Assembly (NCBI RefSeq): GCF_004000435.1
Contig: NZ_RBVZ01000003.1
Location: forward strand, 62,001-126,000
DNA: 64,000 bases
Origin: Alexandriicola marinus
GTDB taxonomy: Bacteria > Pseudomonadota > Alphaproteobacteria > Rhodobacterales > Rhodobacteraceae
Direction of reading: 5' to 3'
This document shows, piece after piece, positions 34,745 to 43,241 of the stretch (the first letter of the stretch is position 1; each line of letters starts with the position of its first letter). Below the pieces are notes generated by a model. The model was not told where the DNA came from, searched no databases, and saw only the letters and a program-made list of their open reading frames with translations. Made by a program: the position numbers and the translations under genes.

Positions 34745-35492
34745 GGGTGTCCTCCTTGATGCGTTGAAACGGGATGCCGCCATCGCGGGCATCGAAATCG
34801 TAGGTGATGGTGGCGCCATAGGCGTTGGGGTCGTGCGGATCCCAGCGCGGCTTGTCGAAGACAAGGACCCGGTCGCCCAGCTTGAACCCCTCTTCGAGGT
34901 CATGGGTCACCATGAAGACGGTCATGCCCGTCTCCTCGCGCAGATCCTGCAGGAAATCATGCATCGACAGCCGTGTGCCGGGATCGAGCGCGCCGAACGG
35001 CTCGTCGAGCAGAAGGATCCGGGGCTTTGCCGTCAGCGCCTGCCCGATGGCGAGGCGCTGCTGCATCCCGCCCGAGAGCGTCGCAGGATACTGATCGGCC
35101 ACATGATCGAGACCGATGCGTCTGAGCGTCTCGTCCGCCCGGTCGCGCGCCGCGCGTTTCGCGGCCCCCGAAAACATGCCCCATCTGGTGCGAAAGCTTT
35201 CGCCCGCGACGATATTGTCGCGAACGGTCATGTGCGGAAAGACGGAATACCGCTGAAAGACGACGCCGCGATCGCGGCCCGGCTCCTCGGCGGGTTCGGC
35301 GCCGGCCACTCGAATCTCGCCCCGGGTCGGGCGCTCCTGCGCGAGAAGAAGCCGAAGGAAGGTGGATTTGCCGCAGCCCGATGCACCCACGATCGAGATG
35401 AATTCCCCTTCCTCGACCGTCACGTTCACGCGCTGCAGGATCGGACGCGTTCCGTAGGACTGGAAGATGTCTCTGGCGACGACGAAACTCAT
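34725..35492 (-). CDS. ABC transporter ATPase of the guanidine importer (nitrate/taurine type)
   Basis: The 255-residue ATPase shows Walker A GASGCGKST (about 37-45), signature LSGGMQQR near 138, Walker B ILLLDEPFGALD and H-loop THDLEEG. It belongs to the nitrate/sulfonate/taurine import group, with a C-terminal tail (VFDKPRWDPHDPNAYGATITYDFDA region) longer than in SsuB/TauB. The start at 35492 is chosen because the longer frame from 35624 overlaps the NTF2-like gene without similarity. It energises the permease at 35962-36774. Confidence 0.9.
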   Translation of the reverse strand: MSFVVARDIFQSYGTRPILQRVNVTVEEGEFISIVGASGCGKSTFLRLLLAQERPTRGEIRVAGAEPAEEPGRDRGVVFQRYSVFPHMTVRDNIVAGESFRTRWGMFSGAAKRAARDRADETLRRIGLDHVADQYPATLSGGMQQRLAIGQALTAKPRILLLDEPFGALDPGTRLSMHDFLQDLREETGMTVFMVTHDLEEGFKLGDRVLVFDKPRWDPHDPNAYGATITYDFDARDGGIPFQRIKEDTHVFRPA

Positions 35493-35514
35493 GCCCGGCC
35501 TCCCGGGCTGAGGG

Positions 35515-35898
35515 TCAGAACATGCCGTTCTCGTTCGCGCTGACCTTCGGCATGACCTGAAGCACATCCCAATGCTCGACCACCTTGCCCTCCGCATCGA
35601 GGCGGAAGATGTCGATGCCGGCATAATCCTCCGATGTCGGCCATTGCTGGTGACAGTGCAGCACCACGTAGTCGCCCTCTGCGATCACACGCTTGAACGT
35701 GACGCACTTGCCCGGATGCTCTCGGGCCATCCGTTCGAAATAGTCGATGAAGGCTTCCTTGCCGTCTCCCACATGCGGGTTGTGCTGGATGTATCTGTTG
35801 CCGGCATACCGTTCGATTGCGTCGCGCGGGCGGCACTCGTTGAACATCATGTCGTAGAAGGCGGTGACCGTCGCCTTGTTCGTCTCTGGATCGGGCAT
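35515..35898 (-). CDS. NTF2/SnoaL-like protein in the guanidine operon
   Basis: The 127-residue protein has the SnoaL-like cone fold pattern: [39 protein letters not shown] at the N-terminus and [19 protein letters not shown] near the C-terminus. Such proteins can be enzymes or small-ligand binders. Its place between the permease and ATPase genes is unusual. A link to guanidine or to substituted guanidines is inferred only from context. Confidence 0.85.
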   Translation of the reverse strand: MPDPETNKATVTAFYDMMFNECRPRDAIERYAGNRYIQHNPHVGDGKEAFIDYFERMAREHPGKCVTFKRVIAEGDYVVLHCHQQWPTSEDYAGIDIFRLDAEGKVVEHWDVLQVMPKVSANENGMF

Positions 35899-35961
35899 GT
35901 GTCGCTCCGGCGTTAAGTCGCCGGTTCAGGAGACCACATGGCCCATGGATCGCGCAACCGT

Positions 35962-36774
35962 TCACAGGCTCGCCTCCGTCCAGGGGAACAGCCGGCGCGA
36001 CAGCCAGCGCAGGACCATGTCCATCATGAAGGCGAGAAACGTGATCCAGATGACATAGGTCAGGATGATGTCCATCGCGAGGAACCGCCGCACGAGGAAG
36101 ATGCGGTAGCCCAGCCCGCGTTCGGCGGCGATGGCTTCGGCCGCGATCAGGAACAGCCATGCCGGGCCCAGCGACAGGCGCACCGCCTGTATCAGGCGGG
36201 GCAGAAGCTGTGGCAGCGCGACCCGGAGCGCGATGACGAAGGTAGAGGCGCCCAGCGTCTCTGCCTTCACGATCATCTCGCGCGGGATCTCGATCACCCG
36301 GGCTGACAGATCGCGGATCAGGAAGGGCAGGATGCCCACGATGATCAGGACGACCTTGGACAATTCCCCAAGGCCAAAGACGATGAAGAGAATGGGCAGA
36401 ACCGCCAGTGGCGGGATCATCGACACCACCGCGACAAACCCCGCCAACGTGGCGCGCACATAGGGGAGCAGGCCGATCAGAAGCCCGAGGATCGTGGCCA
36501 GAACGGCCGAGATGCCGACACCAAGCCCCAGCCGGATCAGGCTCGCGGCCGTATCGCCCCACAGGAGGATCTTTTCCGACCTCTGATCGGGCATGGTGAA
36601 CAGCCGGTGCGCCGTTTCGGCGATGGTGGAGGGGGCGGGCAGGAGCTTGTCCGACGGGTTGGCGGTCAGACGGATGTCCGAACCTATCGCATAGGCTCCG
36701 AACGCCAGCAGAAACGGAAGTGCGACAAGCGCTGTCCGCGTCAGCCGGCCGGGATGCCTGTTGATCAACCTCAA
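35962..36774 (-). CDS. ABC transporter permease of the guanidine importer
   Basis: The 270-residue permease has six hydrophobic segments and the EAA loop KAETLGASTFVIALRVALPQLLPRLI near residue 168, typical of nitrate/taurine-type importers (BPD_transp_1). It lies 24 bases downstream of the binding-protein gene. A gap of 63 bases separates it from the NTF2-like gene. Confidence 0.9.
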   Translation of the reverse strand: MRLINRHPGRLTRTALVALPFLLAFGAYAIGSDIRLTANPSDKLLPAPSTIAETAHRLFTMPDQRSEKILLWGDTAASLIRLGLGVGISAVLATILGLLIGLLPYVRATLAGFVAVVSMIPPLAVLPILFIVFGLGELSKVVLIIVGILPFLIRDLSARVIEIPREMIVKAETLGASTFVIALRVALPQLLPRLIQAVRLSLGPAWLFLIAAEAIAAERGLGYRIFLVRRFLAMDIILTYVIWITFLAFMMDMVLRWLSRRLFPWTEASL

Positions 36775-36798
36775 GGGACTGCTCCCACCCGCGCCGGA

Positions 36799-37857
36799 TC
36801 AGAGCGCGCCGTCGGCGGCCATTTGCATATAGGTCGTGTCGAAGCGGAACTGAACGTTGCCTTCGTCGCCCGTCACCGATCCGTCAGGATAGGCGATGCC
36901 CACGAAATCGGCAGAGGGCGCGCCCACGCCAAGGATGCCCTTGTCGAACAGGAACTCGGCCACGTTGATCATGGTCGCAGGCAATTCGGCGCTTTGTGTG
37001 AACGCCACCGCATCGGCGGGATCATAGAACATCTGGGTCGAGGCAAGCTGCGCCTGATATCCCGCCAGATCGGTGCCCGAGGCCTCGGCCATGGCGGTCA
37101 GCACGTCTTCATCGCCGGCGGCCATCAGGCCCATCACTTCGTACCAAGCGCCCACAAGCGCCTTGCCGAAATCGGGATTGGCCTCGAGCGTTTCGGTATT
37201 CACCACCATCAGGTCGATGATCTCGCCCGGTATGTCGGAGCTGTCGAAGACGCTCTTGGCGTTGGGATCTTCGAGTATGGTCGACACGAGCGGGTTCCAC
37301 GTCACCACCGCTTCGACGTCAGGCGTCGCGAAGGCTGCGATCATGTCGGCGTCCGAGGTGTTGATCACGGAGGCGAGGTCCGCCTCGCGCAGGCCGACAC
37401 TGTCGAGCGCGCGGGCCAGCAGGTAGTGAGAAACCGACAGCTCTACCAGGTTGACCGGCTTGCCCGCCAGATCGGCCAGCTCGCCGTCGCCCTTGAGGAT
37501 CACCGCGTCATTTCCGTCGGAGAAGTCCCCGACGATCAGGGCGGTGGTGTCGACGCCGCCGCCTGCGGGGATCGACAAGGTATCCATGTTGGTGGCGGAC
37601 ACGCCGTCGAAGGCGCCTGCGGTGTATTGGTTGATGGATTCGACATAATCGTTGATCTGAACGATCTCGACATCGATCCCGTATTTTTCGGCCCATTTGT
37701 CCATGATGCCGGAGTCTTCAAGATAGCCCCACGGCATCCAGCCCACATAGATCGACCAGGCGACGCGGAATTCGGTTCTGTCCTGGGCGACGGCGGGTGC
37801 GGTGGCGCCGATGGTCAGCGCGGCAGCAACTGCGGCGATCGTGCGGAATTCTGGCAT
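36799..37857 (-). CDS. ABC transporter substrate-binding protein, candidate guanidine binder
   Basis: The 352-residue periplasmic protein has a Sec signal (cleavage after VAQ, about residue 25) and the NMT1/SsuA-like fold start FRVAWSIYVGWMPWGYLEDSGIMDKWAEKYG. It resembles the binding proteins once annotated as urea transporters next to urea carboxylase genes, many of which are now seen as guanidine related because of their riboswitches. It is the first gene behind the guanidine-I riboswitch. Its GGGGG ribosome site at about 37868-37872 lies in the possible expression platform. Confidence 0.88.
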   Translation of the reverse strand: MPEFRTIAAVAAALTIGATAPAVAQDRTEFRVAWSIYVGWMPWGYLEDSGIMDKWAEKYGIDVEIVQINDYVESINQYTAGAFDGVSATNMDTLSIPAGGGVDTTALIVGDFSDGNDAVILKGDGELADLAGKPVNLVELSVSHYLLARALDSVGLREADLASVINTSDADMIAAFATPDVEAVVTWNPLVSTILEDPNAKSVFDSSDIPGEIIDLMVVNTETLEANPDFGKALVGAWYEVMGLMAAGDEDVLTAMAEASGTDLAGYQAQLASTQMFYDPADAVAFTQSAELPATMINVAEFLFDKGILGVGAPSADFVGIAYPDGSVTGDEGNVQFRFDTTYMQMAADGAL

Positions 37858-37954
37858 GGGATATCCCCCTTATGCGACGTTCCGCCAAAAACGATGGTAT
37901 CGGGGGGACCGAGGCGGAACGGGAGAGATCGGTCAGCCCCCAAAATATCGCAGT
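37858..37954 (-). promoter_or_regulatory. Expression platform of the guanidine-I riboswitch
   Basis: Between the aptamer and the first gene, CTCTCCCG (37927-37920) can pair with CGGGAGAG (37963-37956), the conserved 3' strand of the aptamer. GTTCCGCC (37920-37913) can pair with GGCGGAAC (37886-37879). A T5 run follows a short CGAT/ATCG stem (about 37891-37887). The ribosome site AAGGGGG lies next to a self-complementary GGGATATCCC. This offers competing folds, but whether control is by termination or by translation start is not decided. Confidence 0.6.
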
Positions 37955-38065
37955 GCTCTCCCGGGATTTTGCCCCGCCGTGTACCGAGACCGGAATTTGC
38001 CGGCACGGTGGCGTCTCTCGGACCAGACCCTCGGGGAGGAGGAGGAGGTTGAGGCGGAACCCTAG
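37955..38065 (-). ncRNA. Guanidine-I (ykkC) riboswitch aptamer
   Basis: Read on the minus strand, the leader shows the hallmark blocks of the guanidine-I class in order. CTAGGGTTCCG lies at 38065-38055, GGTCCGAGAGA at 38024-38014, ACACGGCGGG just upstream of the 3' block, and CAAAATCCCGGGAGAGC ends at 37955. These match the ykkC consensus almost base for base, including the ACACGG and CCCGGGAGA segments that form the ligand pocket. Guanidine binding normally turns on the downstream genes. Downstream lie a transporter and a guanidine hydrolase, as expected. Confidence 0.96.
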
Positions 38066-38238
38066 ACACCCTGCTTGACCTCAACGATGCAGCAGCACAG
38101 CGGGGAGTCACGGATTCGCGCCCGTTTGCGGGGCAAAGCGCGGGCTTGGCGCCTGCTTTTTGGGCATCTATCGGGGGTGGTGGTCACGAAAGCAGCGGAA
38201 AGATGGCATTTTCGCATGTCCCGTCTCAGGTTCGGGGC

Positions 38239-39024
38239 ATGACATATCCCGTCGCTTTGCCGTGGTACGGCCTGACCTCGCTGGATGATCGGACATGGTG
38301 CCTGACCGAGCCCCATGTGCACCCGATCTTTTCCGCAAATATCTTTCTCGTGCTGGGCCGCGACGCGGATCTGGTGATCGACAGCGGGATGGGCATCGCA
38401 CCGTTGCGACCGGTGATCGACGGCATAAGGCCCGATCCCGCAAAGCCGCTGATCCTGTTTACGACCCATGCCCATGTCGATCACATCGGCGCGGCGCATG
38501 AGTTCGAAACGCGTCTGGCCCACCCTCTCGAGGCCGAAGAGATGGCGGATCCGACGCCCTACAGCCTCGATAGCGCGGATATCCCCGACCGGTTCCGCCA
38601 GCTGTTCCTCGACGCGGGCTATCCGCCGCTCTGGCCGATGCTCATCGATGCGATCCCGCACGAAGGATATGATCCCTCTCGCTATCGCCTGACGGGGGCT
38701 GCGCCGACCTCGCTGGTCCGCGACGGCGACGTCGTCGATCTGGGTGACTGGCGCGCCGAGGTGCTGCACCTGCCCGGCCATTCGCCGGGGCAGATCGGCC
38801 TCTGGCACGACGCGAGCGGCACACTCTTCGGCGCGGACGCCATCTATGACGGGCCGCTGATCTATGACGGCCCGGGGATGAGCGTGCCGGATTACGCGGC
38901 CAGCCTGAAACGCATTCGCGATCTGCCGGTCAAGCAGGTCTATGGCGGCCATGATCCTGCGTTCGGGCCGGAACGGCGCGATGAGATCGTGAACCGCTAT
39001 CTCGACCTCTGGGGCGAGGCTTAG
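38239..39024 (+). CDS. Metallo-beta-lactamase-fold hydrolase
   Basis: The roughly 261-residue protein has the metal motif THAHVDHIG near residue 76 (HxHxDH), a later His in LPGHSPGQIGLW near 178, Asp in LFGADAIYDG near 198, and a C-terminal VYGGHDPAFG. This is the usual metal set of the superfamily. The start at 38239 (MTYPVALP) is uncertain; ATG at 38203 is an alternative. It is divergent from the guanidine operon, so the two share the region that holds the riboswitch promoter. Substrate unknown. Confidence 0.85.
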   Translation: MTYPVALPWYGLTSLDDRTWCLTEPHVHPIFSANIFLVLGRDADLVIDSGMGIAPLRPVIDGIRPDPAKPLILFTTHAHVDHIGAAHEFETRLAHPLEAEEMADPTPYSLDSADIPDRFRQLFLDAGYPPLWPMLIDAIPHEGYDPSRYRLTGAAPTSLVRDGDVVDLGDWRAEVLHLPGHSPGQIGLWHDASGTLFGADAIYDGPLIYDGPGMSVPDYAASLKRIRDLPVKQVYGGHDPAFGPERRDEIVNRYLDLWGEA

Positions 39025-39770
39025 GCCGCCACAACATGCGCCGGGCGCGGGGCAAGCGCCTCGGTCCGTTCGGTGCCGTTGAAATCCATGTCATGCAGGA
39101 TGAACCCGTCGGCCGTGCGGGTCAGGACGGGACGCCCCTGCATCAGCGGATTGGTCGCCTGATCGGCCATGCCGCTGGCGCCCTTCCAGCGCCCCAGAAC
39201 GTGCAGGCGCGAGAAGACATCGGCAAGACCGTCGGGACGCCGTCCCTGATCGAGTGCCGCGATGATCTCTGCCGTCGCGGGCGCGTCCGGATCGCCCAGC
39301 CCCAGAACGAACCGGTGACCCACCGTGACTAGGAAGCCTGTCCGGCCCGAGGGCCCGGTCAGTTCGATCCCTTCGGAGGGGTCGTCATCCAGCCGGTGCC
39401 ACAACTCGGCATATTCGGCATGGACGCCGGTTTCCGTCAGGGCGCCGTTATCGTCGATCGCCATATGGCCCGCGTCGATGACCTCGGTGGCGCCGTGCCA
39501 GTTGATCCGTCGCTCCCACGTGCAGATATCGTTCTCGACGGTGATATGACCGGCGAAGCCCTCGGCTTCCAGCAGCCGGCGCAGGGTGCGGGGGGCCAGA
39601 TCGCTCAGCGCGGCGGCCCCCCGGATATCCGGGCGATCGGCGGGAATGCGGACATCGGCATAAAGGCTGCCGGCCTGCATCCAGTGCACCGAGGTCAGAC
39701 GATCCTCGACGCCCGGCGCCCGGAGCCACGCGCGCCGCCAATGGCCCTGAAGATCGCCGGCCCCGATCAT
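39021..39770 (-). CDS. Unrecognised protein co-expressed with an isochorismatase-like hydrolase
   Basis: The 249-residue soluble protein starts MIGAGDLQGHWRRAWLRAPG and has no signal peptide or membrane helix. Several motifs look structural (GSLYADVRIP, CTWERRINWHG, GHMAIDDNGALTETGVHAEYAELWHRL), suggesting a beta-barrel or lipocalin-like fold, but I do not recognise the family. Its ATG overlaps the hydrolase stop by 4 bp, so the two are coupled and may act on the same compound. Confidence 0.7.
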   Translation of the reverse strand: MIGAGDLQGHWRRAWLRAPGVEDRLTSVHWMQAGSLYADVRIPADRPDIRGAAALSDLAPRTLRRLLEAEGFAGHITVENDICTWERRINWHGATEVIDAGHMAIDDNGALTETGVHAEYAELWHRLDDDPSEGIELTGPSGRTGFLVTVGHRFVLGLGDPDAPATAEIIAALDQGRRPDGLADVFSRLHVLGRWKGASGMADQATNPLMQGRPVLTRTADGFILHDMDFNGTERTEALAPRPAHVVAA

Positions 39771-40381
39771 TCGGCGGCGATCCGCGCCGATCCCATCTCG
39801 GCGATGATGTCGGCCGCACTGATCACGGCGCCTTCCTGCAGGTATTCCATCGCGTTGAGCGAGGCCTGATGCGCCTCGGGCGATGTGCCGCCGACGCAAT
39901 CGGCCACAACCCGGCAGTAGTAATCGTGCTGATGCCCGTCGACGAAGGAATAATGCACGCAGACATCCGTCATGCCGCCGACCATGATCAGCGTCTCGGC
40001 CTTCAGCCCCTTGAGAAGGATTTCCATCTCGGTCCCGAAGAAACAGGAATAGCGCCGCTTGGGGACGAAATAATCGCCGGGTTGACGGCCCATTTCCTCG
40101 AAGGCGACGGGCGTGCCGGGTTCGCCTTCCATGCAGTGGATGCTTTCCGACCCGTCAAGCTCGCGGCCGTAATCGATCATGTCGCGGCGGTGGATTTCCT
40201 GGATGAAGATCACGGGAATACCATTCTCGTGGGCCGCATCCACGACGCTGCGCGCGCGCTCCATGTTCTGGCGATAGCCGTCCATCACGGGAATGCCGGC
40301 CTTCACGTCCATGAAGGCGCTTTTCTGGATGTCGATGACAAGAAGTGCGGCCTTGCCGACGATGGTAGGTTGGCGGGGCAT
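39767..40381 (-). CDS. Isochorismatase-like cysteine hydrolase
   Basis: The 204-residue protein has the cysteine-hydrolase triad: Asp17 (LVIDIQKSAF), Lys near residue 108 (VPKRRYSCFFGT) and Cys near 142 (MTDVCVHYS). This family splits C-N bonds of amides and carbamoyl compounds (nicotinamidase, N-carbamoylsarcosine amidase, biuret hydrolase) or isochorismate. It lies 12 bases downstream of an ABC importer of the spermidine/putrescine type on the same strand, so an imported amide or carbamoyl compound is likely. Confidence 0.88.
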   Translation of the reverse strand: MPRQPTIVGKAALLVIDIQKSAFMDVKAGIPVMDGYRQNMERARSVVDAAHENGIPVIFIQEIHRRDMIDYGRELDGSESIHCMEGEPGTPVAFEEMGRQPGDYFVPKRRYSCFFGTEMEILLKGLKAETLIMVGGMTDVCVHYSFVDGHQHDYYCRVVADCVGGTSPEAHQASLNAMEYLQEGAVISAADIIAEMGSARIAAE

Positions 40382-40393
40382 GGGAAATCCTCC

Positions 40394-41194
40394 TCAGTTG
40401 CGGGATTGGTCCGCGCCCATTAGGCGCGGAAGGTCGCCCCAGCGGGCGACTGCGGAAAAGACCAGAACGGACACCACGATGAAGGTGATCGCAGCCACCG
40501 CCATCGTGGGCGTGTAACCGTTCCGGAGCGAGTTGAAGATCTGCAGTGTCACCGTCGCGTAGGACGATGCCGAGACGAAGAACATCACGATGAATTCGTT
40601 GAACGACAGGACCAGCACAAAGAAGAAACCCGAGATCGTGTAGGGCACCGTCTGCGGCAGGACGACCGTCCGGAACGTCACGGCCTCTGTCGCGCCCATG
40701 GTCGCGGCCGCATCCAGATGCGCGCGGTCAATCGCGCGCAACCCGATGGAGATCGTGACAAGGGGTAGGGCCATCAGCAGGATCGCATGGCTCACGACGC
40801 CTGCCCAGATTTCGCCCAGCCCACCGGTGAACCCCCAGAAGAACCCGAGCCCCACGCCAAAGACGATGGGCGGCACGGCAAAGGGCAGGGACCCGAGGCC
40901 CGCCAATACCTGTGACAGCCGCGACCCGGTCGACCACAGAAGATAGGCGATCGGCCAGGCCAGCAGAACGGCCAGCGTCGCCGCCCCGAAGGCCACGATC
41001 AGCGAATTGCCAAGCGCATTCGTCCAGACCGTCTCGTAGATGAAGAATTCCCCGAACCGGGCAAGCGTCGGCTCGCGCGGCGGAAAGGTCATCGTGCGCC
41101 CGCCGTTCAGGGCGGCGCCGCAGACCACGACGATGGGCAGCGCCAGAACGATCGCCGACAATGCCATATATATGTGCCCAATCCCCCGCATCAT
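40394..41194 (-). CDS. ABC transporter permease (PotC type)
   Basis: The 266-residue permease has six hydrophobic segments and an EAA loop (HLDAAATMGATEAVTFRTVVLPQTVPYTI) near residue 165, typical of the second permease of spermidine/putrescine-type systems. The ATG at 41194 overlaps the upstream permease stop by 4 bp. An open frame on the same strand from 42088 is a frame extension through the neighbouring gene and is not a fused protein. Confidence 0.88.
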   Translation of the reverse strand: MMRGIGHIYMALSAIVLALPIVVVCGAALNGGRTMTFPPREPTLARFGEFFIYETVWTNALGNSLIVAFGAATLAVLLAWPIAYLLWSTGSRLSQVLAGLGSLPFAVPPIVFGVGLGFFWGFTGGLGEIWAGVVSHAILLMALPLVTISIGLRAIDRAHLDAAATMGATEAVTFRTVVLPQTVPYTISGFFFVLVLSFNEFIVMFFVSASSYATVTLQIFNSLRNGYTPTMAVAAITFIVVSVLVFSAVARWGDLPRLMGADQSRN

Positions 41195-42174
41195 CGCGCC
41201 TCCGACCAGCGGTTCAGCGTGTGTCCAAGGACAAGGCACACGCTCGCCGACACCAGCAGGATCACGGCCTGCGTCGCGCCGAAGGGCGCGTTCAGGTTCG
41301 CCCCGCGCACGTTGGAATAGATCGCCACCGCCGTCGTGTGTTTCGAGGGATCGGCAAAGACCGTGATCGCCACGTAGGTGCCCAGCAGGAACACGAACAG
41401 AAGAAGCGTCGTGCCGAACAGCGGCAGCCGGACCGACGGCAGGGTGACGGTGCGCAGCACGGTCAGGTTGCCCGCGCCCATCGTCCGCGCCGCCTCGCTC
41501 AGCGATGGGTCGAGCCGCGAAAGCGCCGGATAGAGCAGGATCACCGAATAAGGCCAGACGAGATAGCTCATCGTCAGGATCGTGGCGAATTCGGATGTCT
41601 TGAATTTCACGTTTCGGGGATTGGCGAGCCCCCATTCCCTGAGCGTGTCGAACCAGCCCACGGCCTTGAGCCAGTCGGTCAGGCCGGTGGATTTGAACAG
41701 GGCCGGAAGGCCGGAATTGTTCGACAGAAGGATGTCCCAGCCCATCACGATGAAGACCTCGGACAGCGACAACGACGACAGGATGAACACCAGCCAAGCC
41801 GCCTGTGCCCTGCGCGACAGCCGCGTCAGCGCCAGCGTGAAGGGAAGCGCCGTTATCACCGCGAGTATCGAGGCGATGACCGCGTACCAGAACGAATAGC
41901 CAAGCTGCTGCAGGTAAAGGAATGTCACCTCGTCGGGCCAAAGGGTGCCCACGAAGAAGCGTTGGTAATTCTCGAAGGTGAAGTCCCAGACCCAGGCGGC
42001 GCCTTCGATCTTGCGGCCAAAGGAAATCGCGATCACCAGCAGGAATGGCACGACACAGAAGAGCGCGATCAGCGCGGTCAGGCCCCACGGCAGAACCCGC
42101 GACCAGCGGAACGGCGCCCGCGCCGGGGCGGTCTCTTCGCCCAAGGGCGGATCGATGCCGTCCGCGACGCTCAT
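41191..42174 (-). CDS. ABC transporter permease (PotB type)
   Basis: The 327-residue permease starts with a cytoplasmic leader rich in Pro and Glu, then six hydrophobic segments. Its EAA loop (LSEAARTMGAGNLTVLRTVTLPSVRLPL) lies near residue 240. It overlaps the ATPase gene upstream and the second permease downstream by 4 bp each. Confidence 0.9.
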   Translation of the reverse strand: MSVADGIDPPLGEETAPARAPFRWSRVLPWGLTALIALFCVVPFLLVIAISFGRKIEGAAWVWDFTFENYQRFFVGTLWPDEVTFLYLQQLGYSFWYAVIASILAVITALPFTLALTRLSRRAQAAWLVFILSSLSLSEVFIVMGWDILLSNNSGLPALFKSTGLTDWLKAVGWFDTLREWGLANPRNVKFKTSEFATILTMSYLVWPYSVILLYPALSRLDPSLSEAARTMGAGNLTVLRTVTLPSVRLPLFGTTLLLFVFLLGTYVAITVFADPSKHTTAVAIYSNVRGANLNAPFGATQAVILLVSASVCLVLGHTLNRWSEAR

Positions 42175-43235
42175 TCCGCGGCCATCGCGGCGGTCGGGTG
42201 CGGGAAGACGTGAAGCGCGTCCGGCGGCAGGCGCACTTCGACGTGGTCGCCCGTCTTCATCGGTCGGGCGCCTTCGCCGATCGCGTATTCGACGACCATC
42301 GGCCCGATCGCGGTATCAAGGTGATATTCCCGGTGCGGACCAAGGTCGCGGACAAAGGTTATGGTCGCGGGCAGACGGTTCGGACCCTCGGCATCATCGA
42401 GGGCCGCACGTTCGGGCCGGATCGCCACGCGAACCTGATAGCCTGCGTGAAATTTCGATTTGCTGACAAGCGTCTGGTCTCCCACGCGGATGCCGCCCGC
42501 CTCGGCCACACCGTCAAAGAAATTCGCCTTGCCGATGAAATCCGCGACAAAGGCGTTTTCCGGCCGGTGATAGATATCCTGGGGCGAGCCCACCTGTTCC
42601 ACCCGCCCATTCGACATCACGACAATGCTGTCGGCCATTGTCATCGCTTCGCGCTGATCATGGGTGACGACGATCGTGGTGATGCCAAGCCGCTGTTGCA
42701 GCAGACGCAGCTCGACCTGCATCTCTTCGCGCAACTTTGCGTCAAGCGCTGACATCGGTTCATCCAGAAGGAAGACATCCGGTTCCTGCGCAAGGGCCCT
42801 TGCGATGGCCACGCGCTGACGCTGGCCGCCCGACAATTCCCCGATGCGTCGGTCGCCCATGGCCGACAATTGCACGAGGTCCAGTAGCGTGGATGCCTTT
42901 TCCGCGGCGGCCGTCTTCGACGCGCCGGAAATGGTCAGCGAATAGGCCACGTTTTCCCGCACGTTCAGATGCGGGAACAGCGCGAAACTCTGGAACACCA
43001 TGCCGAACTTGCGCTTGTGGGCGGGCAGATCGGTGATGTTGCGTTTGCCCAGCGTGATCGAACCGGTCGAGGGCGCCTCGAGGCCTGCGATCATCCGCAA
43101 GAGCGTGGTCTTGCCGCAGCCCGACGGTCCGAGGAGGGCGGTCAACGCACCCTCCTCGAAGGTCAGGTCGGCCTGTTCGACGGCAAGGGTGCCGCCGAAC
43201 CGCTTTGTGATCCCCTTGAGAACAAGGCCGGACAT
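42171..43235 (-). CDS. ABC transporter ATPase (PotA type)
   Basis: The 354-residue ATPase shows Walker A GPSGCGKTT (about 36-44), signature LSGGQRQR near 134, Walker B VFLLDEPMSALD and H-loop THDQREA. A C-terminal TOBE_2-type domain includes VAIRPERA near residue 267. The spermidine/putrescine assignment is by family; such transporters carry many small compounds in Rhodobacterales. Confidence 0.92.
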   Translation of the reverse strand: MSGLVLKGITKRFGGTLAVEQADLTFEEGALTALLGPSGCGKTTLLRMIAGLEAPSTGSITLGKRNITDLPAHKRKFGMVFQSFALFPHLNVRENVAYSLTISGASKTAAAEKASTLLDLVQLSAMGDRRIGELSGGQRQRVAIARALAQEPDVFLLDEPMSALDAKLREEMQVELRLLQQRLGITTIVVTHDQREAMTMADSIVVMSNGRVEQVGSPQDIYHRPENAFVADFIGKANFFDGVAEAGGIRVGDQTLVSKSKFHAGYQVRVAIRPERAALDDAEGPNRLPATITFVRDLGPHREYHLDTAIGPMVVEYAIGEGARPMKTGDHVEVRLPPDALHVFPHPTAAMAAE

Positions 43236-43241
43236 TGGCGC

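Noticed and set aside
40394-42088. Possible 564-residue fusion of two permeases
   Set aside because: Only the part from 41194 reads as a permease. The upstream part is out of frame with the real PotB-type gene at 41191-42174.
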